From positions 1 to 64,000 of the forward strand of contig CANNZV010000918.1 of assembly GCA_947561585.1 (NCBI GenBank): a stretch of DNA of 64,000 nucleotides, read 5' to 3'. Below are positions 33,905 to 48,100 of this stretch, piece by piece. This DNA is from Caprella mutica (Eukaryota; Arthropoda; Malacostraca; Amphipoda; Caprellidae). Within the stretch, counting starts at the first letter, position 1. Each line of letters opens with the position of its first letter. The position numbers and the translations under genes are program-made. A model generated the notes under the pieces. That model saw only the letters and a program-made list of their open reading frames with translations, was not told the origin of the DNA and searched no databases.

Positions 33905-35917
33905 CAGCAAATGATCAATCTACAGCAAAGGATATATCTACAGTAAAGGAATTCTATACAGCCAAAGGATCCATTTACAGCAAAGGATCTATCTACAGCA
34001 TAGAATCTATCTACAGCAAAGGATCTATCCATAGCGGAGAATCTTTCTACAGAAAAGTAACTACTACAGCAAAATATCTATCTACAGCAAAGGATCTATC
34101 TACAGCAAAGGATCTATCTACAGCAAAGGACCTATCTACAGCAAAGGATATTTCTACAGCATAGGATCTATCAACAGCAATGGATCTATCTACAGTAAGG
34201 GATCTTTTTGCAGCAAAGGATCAATCTACAGCAAAGGATCTATTTACAGCGAAGGATCGATCTACAGCAAAGGATCTATCTATAGCAAAGGATCTATCTA
34301 TAGCAAAGGATCTATCTACTGCAAAGGATCTATCTACAGCAAAGAATCTGTTTACAGTCAAGGATTTATCTACTGCAAAGGATCTCTCTACAGCAAAGGA
34401 TCAATCTACATTTAAGGATCTATCTTAAGCAAAGTATCTATCTACAGCAAAGGATCTATCTAAAGCCACTGATCTATCTTCAAAAAAGGATCTATTTACA
34501 ACAGCATAACTTTATACAGCAAAGGATCTATCTACAGCAAAGGATCTATCTACAGCAAAGGATCTATCTACAGCAAAGTGATCTATCTTCAGTAAGGGAT
34601 CTATCTACAGAAAAGAATCTGTCTACACCAAAAGATCTTTCTACAGAGCAGGATCTGTCAACAGCAAAGGATCAATTTATAGCAAAAGATTTAATTACAA
34701 CAAAAGTTCTATCTACAGCAAAGGATCTATCCACAGCAAAGGATCTATCAACAATAAGGGATCTATCTTCAGCAAACAATCTATCTACAGAAAAGTGATC
34801 TATCTACAGTAAGGGATCTATCTACAGTAAATGATCTATCTACAGCAGAGTGATCTATCTACAGTAAGGGATCTATCTACAGCAAAGAATCTATCTACAC
34901 CAAAGGATCTATCTACAGCGAAAGATCTGTCAACAGCAAAGGATCTATATACAGCATAGGATCTATTTACAGCAAGAGATCTTTCTTCAGCAGAGGATTT
35001 TTCTACAGCAAAGGATCTATCTACAGCAATGGATCTATTTACAGTATGGGATCTATCTACATCAACGGTTTTATGTACAATGAAAGATCTATCTACAGAA
35101 AAGGATCTATCAACAGAAAAGGATCTATCTACAGCGAAGAATCTATCTACAGCAAAAGATCTATCTACAGCAAAGGATCTATCTACGGCAAGGGATCTAT
35201 CTACGGCAATGGATTTATTTATTTATTTACTACAAAGGATCTTAGATCTATCTACAGCTAAGGATCTATCTACATTAAAAGATCTATCTACTGCAAAGGA
35301 TCTATCTACAGCAAAGGATCTATCTACAACAAAGAATCTATGTACAGCTAAGAATCTATCTACAGCAAATGATATATCTACAGCAAAGGATCAATCTACA
35401 GCATATGATCTATCTAAAGTAACGGGACTATATACAGCAAAGGTTCCATCTACAGTTGAGGATCTATCAACAGCAAAGGATCAATCTATAACAAAAGATC
35501 TATTTACAACAAAAGTTTTATCTACAGCAAAGGATCTATCTACAGTAAAGGATCTATCTACAGGAAAGGATCTATCTACAGCTAAGGATCTATCTACATT
35601 AAAAGATCTATCTACTGCAAAGGATCTATCTACAGCAAAAGATCTATCTACAACAAAGAATCTATGTACAGCTAAGAATCTATCTACAGCAAAGGATCTA
35701 TCTACAGTAAAGGATCTATCTACTGCAAAGGATCTGTCTACAGCAAAGGATCTATATACAACAAAGAATCTATCTACAGCAAAGAATCTATGTTCAGCAA
35801 ATAATCTATCTACAGCAAATGATATATCTACAGCAAAGGATCAATCTACAGCATATGATCTATCTTAAGTAACGGGACTATATACAGCAAAGGTTCCATC
35901 TACAGTTGAGGATCTAT

Positions 35918-38900
35918 CAACAGCAAAGGATCAATCTATAACAAAAGATCTATTTACAACAAAAGTTCTATCTGCAGCAAAGGATCTATCAACAGCAAAG
36001 GATCTATCTACAGGAAAGGATCTATCTACAGCAAAGGATCTATTTACAGTAAATGATTTATCTACAGCAAAATATCTATAAACAATGAGGAATCTATCTA
36101 CAGCAAAAGATCTATCTACAGCCATGGATCTATCTACAGCAAAGTATCTATCTACAGTCAAGGATTTATCTACTGCAAAGGATCTCTCTACAGCAAAGGA
36201 TCAATCTACAGTTAAGGATGTATCTTAAGCAAAAGATCTATCTACACCAAAATATATATCTAAAGCCAATGATCTATCTACAACAAAGGATCTATTTACA
36301 ACAGCAGAACTTTATATCCTAATGGATCTATCTACAGCAAAGGATCTATCTACAGCAAAGGGATCTATCTTCAGTAAGAGATCTATCTACAGCAAAGAAT
36401 CTGTCTACACCAAATATTTTTTTACAGCGCAGGTTCTATCAACAGCAGATGATCAATCTATAGCAAAATATATATTTACAACAAAACTTCTTTCTACAGC
36501 AAAAAATAAATCTACAGCAAAGGATTTATCTACAGGAAAGGATCTATCTACAGCAAAGGATCTATTTACAGTAAAGGAGCTATCTACAGCAAAAGATCTA
36601 TCAACAATAAGGGATCTATCTACAGCAAATGATCTATCTACAGCAAAGTGTTCTATCTACAGTAAGGGATCTATCTACAGAAAAGAATCTATCTACACCA
36701 AAGGATCTTTCTACAGCGAAAGATCTGTCAACACTGAAGGATCTATCTACAGCAAAGGATCTATTTACAGCAGAAGATCTTTCTACAGCAGAGGATCTTT
36801 CTACAGCAAAGGATCTATCTACAGCAAAGGATCTATTTACAGTATGGGATCTACCAACAGCAAAGGTTTTATCTACAGTAAAGGATCTATCTACAGAAAA
36901 GGATCTATCTACAGAAAAGGATCTATCTACAGCGAAGGATCTATCTACAACAAAGGATCTATCTACAGCAAATGATCTATCTACGGCAAGGGATCTATCT
37001 ACGGCACAGGATTTATTTACAGCAAAGGATCTTAGATCTATCTACAGCAAAGGATTTATCTACGGTAAAGGATCTATCTACTACAAAGGATCTATCTATA
37101 GCAAATGATCTATCTACAACAAAGAATCTATGTACAGCAAAGAATCTATCTACAGTAAAGAATCTATCTACAGCATAGGATCTATCTACAGCAAAGGATC
37201 TATCTACAGCAAAGGATCTATCTACAGCAAAAGATCTATATACAGTAAAGGATCTATTTAAAGCAAAGTATCTATCTACAGCAAACGATTTATCTACAGC
37301 AAAGGATCTATCTACAGATAAGGATCCATTTACAGCAAAGGATCTATCTACATTAAAGGATCTATCTACTGAAAAGGATCTATCTACAGCTAAGAATCTA
37401 TCTACAGCAAAGGACCTATCTACAGTAAAGGATCTATCTACATCATATGATCAATCAACAGCAAGGGATTTGTCTACAGCAAAGGATCTATTTACAGGAA
37501 AGGAACTATCTACAGCAAAAGATCTAACTACAATAAAGGATCTATCTGCAGCAAAGGATCTATCTACAGCAAAGGATCTATCTACAGCAAAGGATCTATC
37601 TTCAGCAAAGGATCTTTATACAGCATAGGATCTATGTACAGTAAAGCATCTATCTACTGCATAGGATACATCTACTGCAAAGAATCTATCTAGAGCAAAG
37701 AATCTATCTTCAGCAAAGAATCTATCTACAGAAAAGGATATATCTACAACGAAGGATCAATCTACAGCAAAGGATATATCTACGGTAAAATAACTCAATA
37801 CAGCCAAAGGATCCATTTACAGCAAAGGATCTATCTACAGCAAAGGATCTATCTAAAGCAATGGATCTATTTATAGCGGAGAATTTTTCTACAGCAAAAG
37901 TACTACTACAGCAAAAGATCTATCTACAGCAAAGGATCTATCTACAGTAAAGGACCTATCTACAGTAAGGGATCTGTTTAGAGCGAAGGATCAATCTACA
38001 GCAAATTACCTATCTACAGCAAAGGATCTATCTACAGCATAGGATCTATCTACAGCACTGGATCTATCTACAGTAAGGGATCTTTTTGCAGCAAAGGAGC
38101 ATTCTACAGCAAAGGATCTATTTACAGCAAATGATCGATCTACAGCAAAGGATCTATCTACAGCAAAGGATCTATCTTAAGCAAAGGATCTATCTACAGC
38201 AAAGGATCTATCTAAAGCCAATGATCTATCTACAAAAAAGGATCTATTTACAACAGCAGAACTTTATACAGCAAAGGATCTATCTACAGCGAAGGATCTA
38301 TCTACAGCAAAGTTATCAATCTGCAGTAAGGGATCTATCTTCATCAAAGAATCTGTCTACACCAAAAGATCTTTCTACAGCGCAGGATCTGTCAACAGCA
38401 AAGGATCAATCTATAGCAAAAGATCTATTCACAACAAAAGTTCTATCTACAGCAAAGAATCTATCTACAACAAAGGATCTATTTACAGGAAAGGATCTAT
38501 CTACAGCAAAGGATCTATTAACAGTAAAGGAGCTATCTACAACAAAATATCTATCAACAATAAGGGATCTATCTTCAGCAAAGGATCTATCTACAGCAAA
38601 GGATCTATCTTCAGCAAAGGATCTATCTACAGCAAAGTGATCTGTATACAGTAAGGGATCTATCTACAGCCAATGATCTTTCTTCAGCAAAGGATCTATC
38701 TACAGAAAAGGATCTATTTACAGTATGTGATCTATCTGCAGCAACGGTTTTATCAACAATAAAAGATCTATCTACAGAAAAGGATCTATCTACAGAAAAG
38801 GATCTATCTACAGAAAAGGATCTATCTACAGCGAAGAATATATCTACAGCAAAGGATCAAACTACAGCAAAGGATCTATTTACAGTATGGGATCTATCTA

Positions 38901-41900
38901 AAGCAACGTTTTTATCAACAATACAAGATCTATCTACAGAAAATGATCCATCTACAGCAAAGGATCTATCTACAGTAAAGGATCTATCTACAGCAAAGGT
39001 TCTATCTACAACATAGAATCTATATACAGCTAAGAATCTATCTACAGTAAAGGATCTATCTACAGCAAAGGATCTATCTACAGCGAAGGATCTATCTACA
39101 ACAAAGAACTATTTACAACAAAGAATCTATGTTCAGCAAATAATCTATCTACAGCAAATGATCTATCTACAGCAAAGGATCAATCTACAGTAAAGGATCA
39201 ATCTACAGCAAATAATCTATCTACAGTAAAGGATCTATCTACTGCAAAGGATCTGTCTTCAGCAAAGGATCTATTAACAACAAAGAACTATTTACAACAA
39301 AGAATCTATGTTCAGCAAATAATCTATCTACAGTAAATGATCTATCTACAGCAAAGGATCAATCTACAGCAAAAGATCAATCTACAGCAAATGATCTATA
39401 TTCATCAAAGGATCTTTCTACAGCATAAGAACTATCTAGATAAAAGGATCTATCTACAGCAAAAGATCTATCTACAGCAAATGATCAATCTACAGCAAAG
39501 GATATATCTACAGTAAAGGAACTCTATACAGCCAAAGGATTCATTTACAGCAAAGGATCTATCTACAGCAAAGGATCTATCTAAAGCAAAGGATCTATTT
39601 ATAGCGGAGAAATTTTCTACAGCAAAAGAACTACTACAGCAAAAGATCTATCTACAGCAAAGGACCTATCTACAGTAAGGGATCTATTTACAGCGAAGGA
39701 TCAATCTACAGCAAATGATCTATTTACAGCAAATGATTGATTTACAGCAAAGGATCTATCTACAGCAATGGATCTTTCTTAAACAAAGGATCAATCTACA
39801 GCAAATGATCTATCTACAGCAAAGGATCTATCTACAGCATAGGATCTATCTACAGCACTGGATCTATCTACACTAAGGGATCTTTTTGCAGCAAAGGACC
39901 TATCTACAGTAAGGGATCTATTTACAGCGAAGGATCAATCTACAGCAAATGATCTATCTACAGCAAAGGATCTATCTACATCAAAGGATCTATCTACAGC
40001 AAAGTAATCAATCTGCAGTAAGGGATCTATCTTCATCAAAGAATCTGTCTTCACCAAAGGATCTTTCTACAACGCAGGATCTGTCAACAGCAAAGGATCA
40101 ATCTATAGCAAAAGATCTATTTACAACAAAAGTTCAATCTACAACAAAAAATCTATCTACAGCGAAGGATCTATCTACAGGAAAGGATCTATCTAAAGCA
40201 AAGGATCTATTAACAGTAAAGGAGCTATCTACAGTAAAAGATCTATCAACAATAAGGGATCAATCTGCAGCAAAGGATCTATCTACAGCAAAGGATCTAT
40301 CTTCAGCAAAGGATCTATCTACAGCAAAGTGATATATCTACAGTAAGAGATCTATCTACAGCAAAGAATCTGTCTACACCAAATATTTTTTTACAGCGCA
40401 GGTTCTATCAACAGCAGATGATCAATCCATAGCAAAATATATATTTACAACAAAAGTTCTTTCTACAGCAAAAAATCAATCTACAGCAAAGGATTTATCT
40501 ACAGGAAAGGATCTATCTACAGCAAAGGATCTATTTACAGTAAAGGAGCTATCTACAGCAAAAGATCTATCAACAATAAGGGATCTATCTACAGCAAATG
40601 ATCTATCTACAGCAAAGTTTTCTATCTACAGTAAGGGATCTATCGACAGCAAAGAATCTATCTACACCAAAGGATCTTTCTACAGCGAAAGATCTGTCAA
40701 CACTAAAGTATCTATCTACAGCAAAGAATCTATTTACAGCAGAAGATCTTTCTACAGCAGAGGATCTTTCTACAGCAACGGATCTATCTACAGCAAAGGA
40801 TCTATTTACAGTATGGGATCTACCAACAGCAAAGGTTTTATCTACAGTAAAGGATCTATCTACAGAAAAGGATCTATCTACAGAAAAGGATCTATATACA
40901 GCGAAGGATCTATCTACAACAAAGGATCTATCTACAGCAAATGATCTATCTACGGCAAGAGATCTATCTACGGCACGGGATTTATTTATTTATTTACAGC
41001 AAAGGATCTTAGATCTATCTACAGCAAAGGATTTATCTACGGTAAAGGATCTATCTACTACAAAGGATCTATCTATAGCAAATGATCTATCTACAACAAA
41101 GAATCTATGTACAGCAAAGAATCTATCTACAGTAAAGAATCTATCTACAGCATAGGATCTATCTACAGCAAAGGATCTATCTACAGCAAAGGATCTATCT
41201 ACAGCAAAAGATCTATCTACAGTAAAGGATCTATCTAAAGCAAAGTATCTATCTACAGCAAACGATTTATCTACAGCAAAGGATCTATCTACAGATAAGG
41301 ATCCATTTACAGCAAAGGATCTATCTACATTAAAGGATCTATCTACTGAAAAGGATCTATCTACAGCAAAGAATCTATCTACAGCAAAGGACCTATCTAC
41401 AGTGAAGGATCTATCTACATCATATGATCAATCAACAGCAAGGGATTTGTCTACAGCAAAGGATCTATTTACAGGAAAGGAGCTATCTACAGCAAAAGAT
41501 CTAACTACAATAAGGAATCTATCTGCAGCAAAGGATCTATCTACAGCAAAGGATCTATCTACAGCAAAGGATCTATCTTCAGCAAAGGATCTTTATACAG
41601 CATAGGATCTATGTACAGTAAAGCATCTATCTACTGCATAGGATACATCTACTGCAAAGAATCTATCTAGAGCAAAGAATCTATCTTCAGCAAAGAATCT
41701 ATCTACAGAAAAGGATATATCTACAACGAAGGATCTATCTACAGCAAAAGATCTATCTACAGCGAATGATCAATCTACAGCAAAGGATATATCTACGGTA
41801 AAATAACTCAATACAGCCAAAGGATCCATTTACAGCAAAGGATCTATCTACAGCAAAGGATCTATCTACAGCAAAGGATCTATTTATAGCGAGAATTTTT

Positions 41901-44900
41901 CTACAGCAAAAGTACTACTACAGCAAAAGATCTATCTACAGCAAAGGATCTATCTACAGCAAAGGACCTATCTACAGTAAAGGATCTGTTTACAGCGAAG
42001 GATCAATCTACAGCAAATTATCTATCTACAGCAAAGGATCTATCTACAGCATAGGATCTATCTACAGCACTGGATCTATCTACAGTAAGGGATCTTTTCG
42101 CAGCAAAGGAGCAATCTACAGCAAAGGATCTATTTACAGCAAATGATCGATCTACAGCAAAGGATCTATATACAGCAAATGATCTATCTTAAGCAAACGA
42201 TCAATCTACAGCAAAGGATCTATCTAAAGCCAATGATCTATCTACAAAAAAGGATCTATTTACAACAGCAGAACTTTATACAGCAAAGGATCTATCTACA
42301 GCAAAGGATCTATCTACAGCAAAGTAATCAATCTGCAGTAGGGGATCTATCTTCATCAAAGAATCTGTCTACACCAAAAGATCTTTCTACAGCGCAGGAT
42401 CTGTCAACAGCAAAGGATCAATCTATAGCAAAAGATCTATTCACAACAAAAGTTCTATCTACAGCAAAGAATCTATCTACAACAAAGGATCTATTTACAG
42501 GAAAGGATCTATCTACAGCAAAGGATCTATTTACAGTAAAGGAGCTATCTACAACAAAATATCTATCAACAGTAAGGGATCTATCTTCAGCAAAGGATCT
42601 ATCTACAGCAAAGGATCTATCTTCAGCAAAGGATCTATCCACAGCAAAGTGATCTGTATACAGTAAGGGATCTATCTACAGCCAATGATCTTTCTACAGC
42701 AAAGGATCTATCTACAGCAAAGGATCTATTTACAGTATGTGATCTATCTGCAGCAACGGTTTTATCAACAATAAAAGATCTATCTACAGAAAAGGATCTA
42801 TCTACAGAAAAGGATCTATCTACAGAAAATGATCTATCTACAGCGAAGAATATATCTACAGCAAAGGATCTATCTACAGCAAAGGATCTATTTACAGTAT
42901 GGGATCTATCTAAAGCAACGTTTTTATCAACAATACAAGATCTATCTACAGAAAATGATCCATCTACAGCAAAGGATCTATCTACAGTAAAGGATCTATC
43001 TACAGCAAAGGTTCTATCTACAACATAGAATCTATATTCAGCTAAGAATCTATCTACAGTAAAGGATCTATCTACAGCAAAGGATCTATCTACAGCAAAG
43101 GATCTATCTACAACAAAGAACTATTTACAACAAAGAATCTATGTTCATCAAATAATCTATCTACAGCAAATGATCTATCTACAGCAAAGGATCAATCTAC
43201 AGCAAAGGATCAATCTACAACAAATAATCTATCTACAGTAAAGGATCTATCTACTGCAAAGGATCTGTCTTCAGCAAAGGATCTATCTACAACAAAGAAC
43301 TATTTACAACAAAGAATCTATGTTCAGCAAATAATCTATCTACAGTAAATGATCTATCTACAGCAAAGGATCAATCTACAGCAAAAGATCAATCTACAGC
43401 AAATGATCTATATTCATCAAAGGATCTTTCTACAGCATAAGAACTATCTAGATAAAAGGATCTATCTACAGCAAAAGATCTATCTACAGCAAATGATCAA
43501 TCTACAGCAAAGGATATATCTACAGTAAAGGAACTCTATACAGCCAAAGGATTCATTTACAGCAAAGGATCTATCTACAGCAAAGGATCTATCTACAGCA
43601 AAGGATCTATTTATAGCGGAGAAATTTTCTACAGCAAAAGAACTACTACAGCAAAAGATCTATCTACAGCAAAGGATCTATCTACAGCAAAGGACCTATC
43701 TACAGTAAGGGATCTATTTACAGCGAAGGATCAATCTACAGCAAATGATCTATCTACAGCAAAGGATCTATCTACAGCATAGGATCTATCTACAGCACTG
43801 GATCTATCTACACTAGGGGATCTTTTTGCAGCAAAGGAACAATCTACAGCAAAGGATCTATTTACAGCAAATGATTGATTTACAGCAAAGGATCTATCTA
43901 TAGCAAAGGATATATCTTAAACAAAGGATCTATCTATAGCAAAGGATCTATCTAAAGCCAATGATATATCTACAAAAAAGGATCTATATACAACAGCAGA
44001 ACTTTATACAGCAAAGGATCTATCTACATCAAAGGATCTATCTACAGCAAAGTAATCAATCTGCAGTAAGGGATCTATCTTCATCAAAGAATCTGTCTTC
44101 ACCAAAGGATCTTTCTACAACGCAGGATCTGTCAACAGCAAAGGATCAATCTATAGCAAAAGATCTATTTACAACAAAAGTTCAATCTACAGCAAAAAAT
44201 CTATCTACAGCAAAGGATCTATCTACAGGAAAGGATCTATCTAAAGCAAAGGATCTATTAACAGTAAAGGAGCTATCTACAGTAAAAGATCTATCAACAA
44301 TAAGGGATCAATCTGCAGCAAAGAATCTATCTACAGCAAAGGATCTATCTTCAGCAAAGGATCTATCTACAGCAAAGTGATCTATCTACAGTAGGGGATC
44401 GATCTACAGCAAATGATTTATCTACAGCAAAGTGTTCTATCTACAGAAGAGGATCTATCTACAGCAAAGGATCTATTTACAGCAGAAGATCTTTCTACAG
44501 CAGAGGATCTTTCTACAGCAAAGGATCTATCTACAGTAAAGGATCTATCAACAGCAAAGGACCTATCTACAGTAAAGGATCTATCTACCTCATATGATCA
44601 ATCCACAGCAAGAGATCTATCTACAGCAAAGGATCTATCTACAGCAAAGGATCTATCTAAAGCCAATGATCTATCTACAAAAAAGGATCTATTTACAACA
44701 GCAGAACTTTATACAGCAAAGTAATCTATCTGCAGTAAGGGATCTATCTACAACAAAGGATCTATCTTCAGCAAAGGATCTATCTACAGCAAAGTGATAT
44801 ATCAACAATGAGGGATCTATCTGCAGCAAAGGATCTATCCACAACAAAGGATCTATCTTCAGCAAAGGATCTATCTACAGCAAAGTGATATATCTACAGT

Positions 44901-45145
44901 AAGGGATCTATCTTCAGCAAAGGATCTATTTACAGCAAAGGATCTATCTTAAGCAAAGGATCTATCTACAGTAAAGGATCTTTCTACAACAAAGGATCTA
45001 TCTACAACAACCGATTTATCTACAGCAAAGGATCTATCTACAGCAAAGGATCTATCTACAGCAAAGGATCTATTTACAGTATGGGATCTATCTGCAGCAA
45101 TGGTTTTATCAACAATAAAAGATCTATCTACAGAAAAGGATCTAT
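35918..45145. repeat. 9.2-kb higher-order repeat, copy 1
   Basis: Aligns with 45146-53690 at offsets of 9228, then 9194, then about 8544 bp as whole-monomer blocks are lost. It contains its own inner repeat of about 3.97 kb (36629 to 40598), so two levels of repetition are nested above the monomer. Confidence 0.8.
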
Positions 45146-48100
45146 CAACAGCAAAGGATCAATCTATAACAAAAGATCTATTTACAACAAAAGTTCTATC
45201 TACAGCAAAGGATCTATCAACAGCAAAGGATCTATCTACAGGAAAGGATCTATCTACAGCAAAGGATCTATTTACAGTAAATGATTTATCTACAGCAAAA
45301 TATCTATAAACAATGAGGAATCTATCTACAGCAAAAGATCTATCTACAGCAAAGGATCTATCTACAGCAAAGTATCTATCTACAGTCAAGGATTTATCTA
45401 CTGCAAAGGATCCCTCTACAGTAAAGGATCAATCTACAGTTAAGGATGTATCTTAAGCAAAAGATCTATCTACACCAAAATATATATCTAAAGCCAATGA
45501 TCTATCTACAACAAAGGATCTATTTACAACAGCAGAACTTTATATCCTAATGGATCTATCTACAGCAAAGGATCTATCTACAGCAAAGGGATCTATCTTC
45601 AGTAAGAGATCTATCTACAGCAAAGAATCTGTCTACACCAAATATTTTTTTACAGCGCAGGTTCTATCAACAGCAGATGATCAATCTATAGCAAAATATA
45701 TATTTACAACAAAAGTTCTTTCTACAGCAAAAAATCAATCTACAGCAAAGGATTTATCTACAGGAAAGGATCTATCTACAGCAAAGGATCTATTTACAGT
45801 AAAGGAGCTATCTACAGCAAAAGATCTATCAACAATAAGGGATCTATCTACAGCAAATGATCTATCTACAGCAAAGTGTTATATCTACAGTAAGGGATCT
45901 ATCTACAGCAAAGAATCTATCTACACCAAAGGATCTTTCTACAGCGAAAGATCTGTCAACACTGAAGGATCTATCTACAGCAAAGGATCTATTTACAGCA
46001 GGAGATCTTTCTACAGCAGAGGATCTTTCTACAGCAAAGGATCTATCTACAGCAAAGGATCTATTTACAGTATGGGATCTACCAACAGCAAAGGTTTTAT
46101 CTACAGTATATGATCTATCTACAGAAAAGGATCTATCTACAGAAAAGGATCTATCTACAGCGAAGGATCTATCTACAACAAAGGATCTATCTACAGCAAA
46201 TGATCTATCTACGGCAAGGGATCTATCTACGGCACAGGATTTATTTACAGCAAAGGATCTTAGATCTATCTACAGCAAAGGATTTATCTACGGTAAAGGA
46301 TCTATCTACTACAAAGGATCTATCTATAGCAAATGATCTATCTACAACAAAGAATCTATGTACAGCAAAGAATCTATCTACAGTAAAGAATCTATCTACA
46401 GCATAGGATCTATCTACAGCAAAGGATCTATCTACAGCAAAGGATCTATCTACAGCAAAAGATCTATCTACAGTAAAGGATCTATTTAAAGCAAAGTATC
46501 TATCTACAGCAAACGATTTATCTACAGCAAAGGATCTATCTACAGATAAGGATCCATTTACAGCAAAGGATCTATCTACATTAAAGGATCTATCTACTGA
46601 AAAGGATCTATCTACAGCTAAGAATCTATCTACAGCAAAGGACCTATCTACAGTAAAGGATCTATCTACATCATATGATCAATCAACAGCAAGGGATTTG
46701 TCTACAGCAAAGGATCTATTTACAGGAAAGGAACTATCTACAGCAAAAGATCTAACTACAATAAAGGATCTATCCGCAGCAAAGGATCTATCTACAGCAA
46801 AGGATCTATCTACAGCAAAGGATCTATCTTCAGCAAAGGATCTTTATACAGCATAGGATCTATGTACAGTAAAGCATCTATCTACTGCATAGGATACATC
46901 TACTGCAAAGAATCTATCTAGTGCAAAGAATCTATCTTCAGCAAAGAATCTATCTACAGAAAAGGATATATCTACAACGAAGGATCTATCTACAGCAAAA
47001 GATCTATCTACAGCAAATGATCAATCTACAGCAAAGGATATATCTACGGTAAAATAACTCAATACAGCCAAAGGATCCATTTACAGCAAAGGATCTATCT
47101 ACAGCAAAGGATCTATCTACAGCAAAAGATCTATCTACAGCGAATGATCAATCTACAGCAAAGGATATATCTACGGTAAAATAACTCAATACAGCCAAAG
47201 GATCCATTTACAGCAAAGGATCTATCTACAGCAAAGGATCTATCTACAGCAAAGGATCTATTTATAGCGGAGAATTTTTCTACAGCAAAAGTACTACTAC
47301 AGCAAAAGATCTATCTACAGCAAAGGATCTATCTACAGTAAAGGACCTATCTACAGTAAGGGATCTGTTTACAGCGAAGGATCAATCTACAGCAAATTAT
47401 CTATCTACAGCAAAGGATCTATCTACAGCATAAGATCTATCTACAGCACTGGATCTATCTACAGTAAGGGATCTTTTCGCAGCAAAGGAGCATTCTACAG
47501 CAAAGGATCTATTTACAGCAAATGATCGATCTACAGCAAAGGATCTATCTACAGCAAAGGATCTATCTTAAGCAAAGGATCTATCTACAGCAAAGGATCT
47601 ATCTAAAGCCAATGATCTATCTACAAAAAAGGATCTATTTACAACAGCAGAACTTTATACAGCAAAGGATCTATCTACAGCGAAGGATCTATCTACAGCA
47701 AAGTAATCAATCTGCAGTAAGGGATCTATCTTCATCAAAGAATCTGTCTACACCAGAAGATCTTTCTACAGCGCAGGATCTGTCAACAGCAAAGGATCAA
47801 TCTATAGCAAAAGATCTATTCACAACAAAAGTTCTATCTACAGCAAAGAATCTATCTACAACAAAGGATCTATTTACAGGAAAGGATCTATCTACAGCAA
47901 AGGATCTATTTACAGTAAAGGAGCTATCTACAACAAAATATCTATCAACAGTAAGGGATCTATCTTCAGCAAAGGATCTATCTACAGCAAAGGATCTATC
48001 TTCAGCAAAGGATCTATCTACAGCAAAGTGATCTGTATACAGTAAGGGATCTATCTACAGCCAATGATCTTTCTACAGCAAAGGATCTATCTACAGCAAA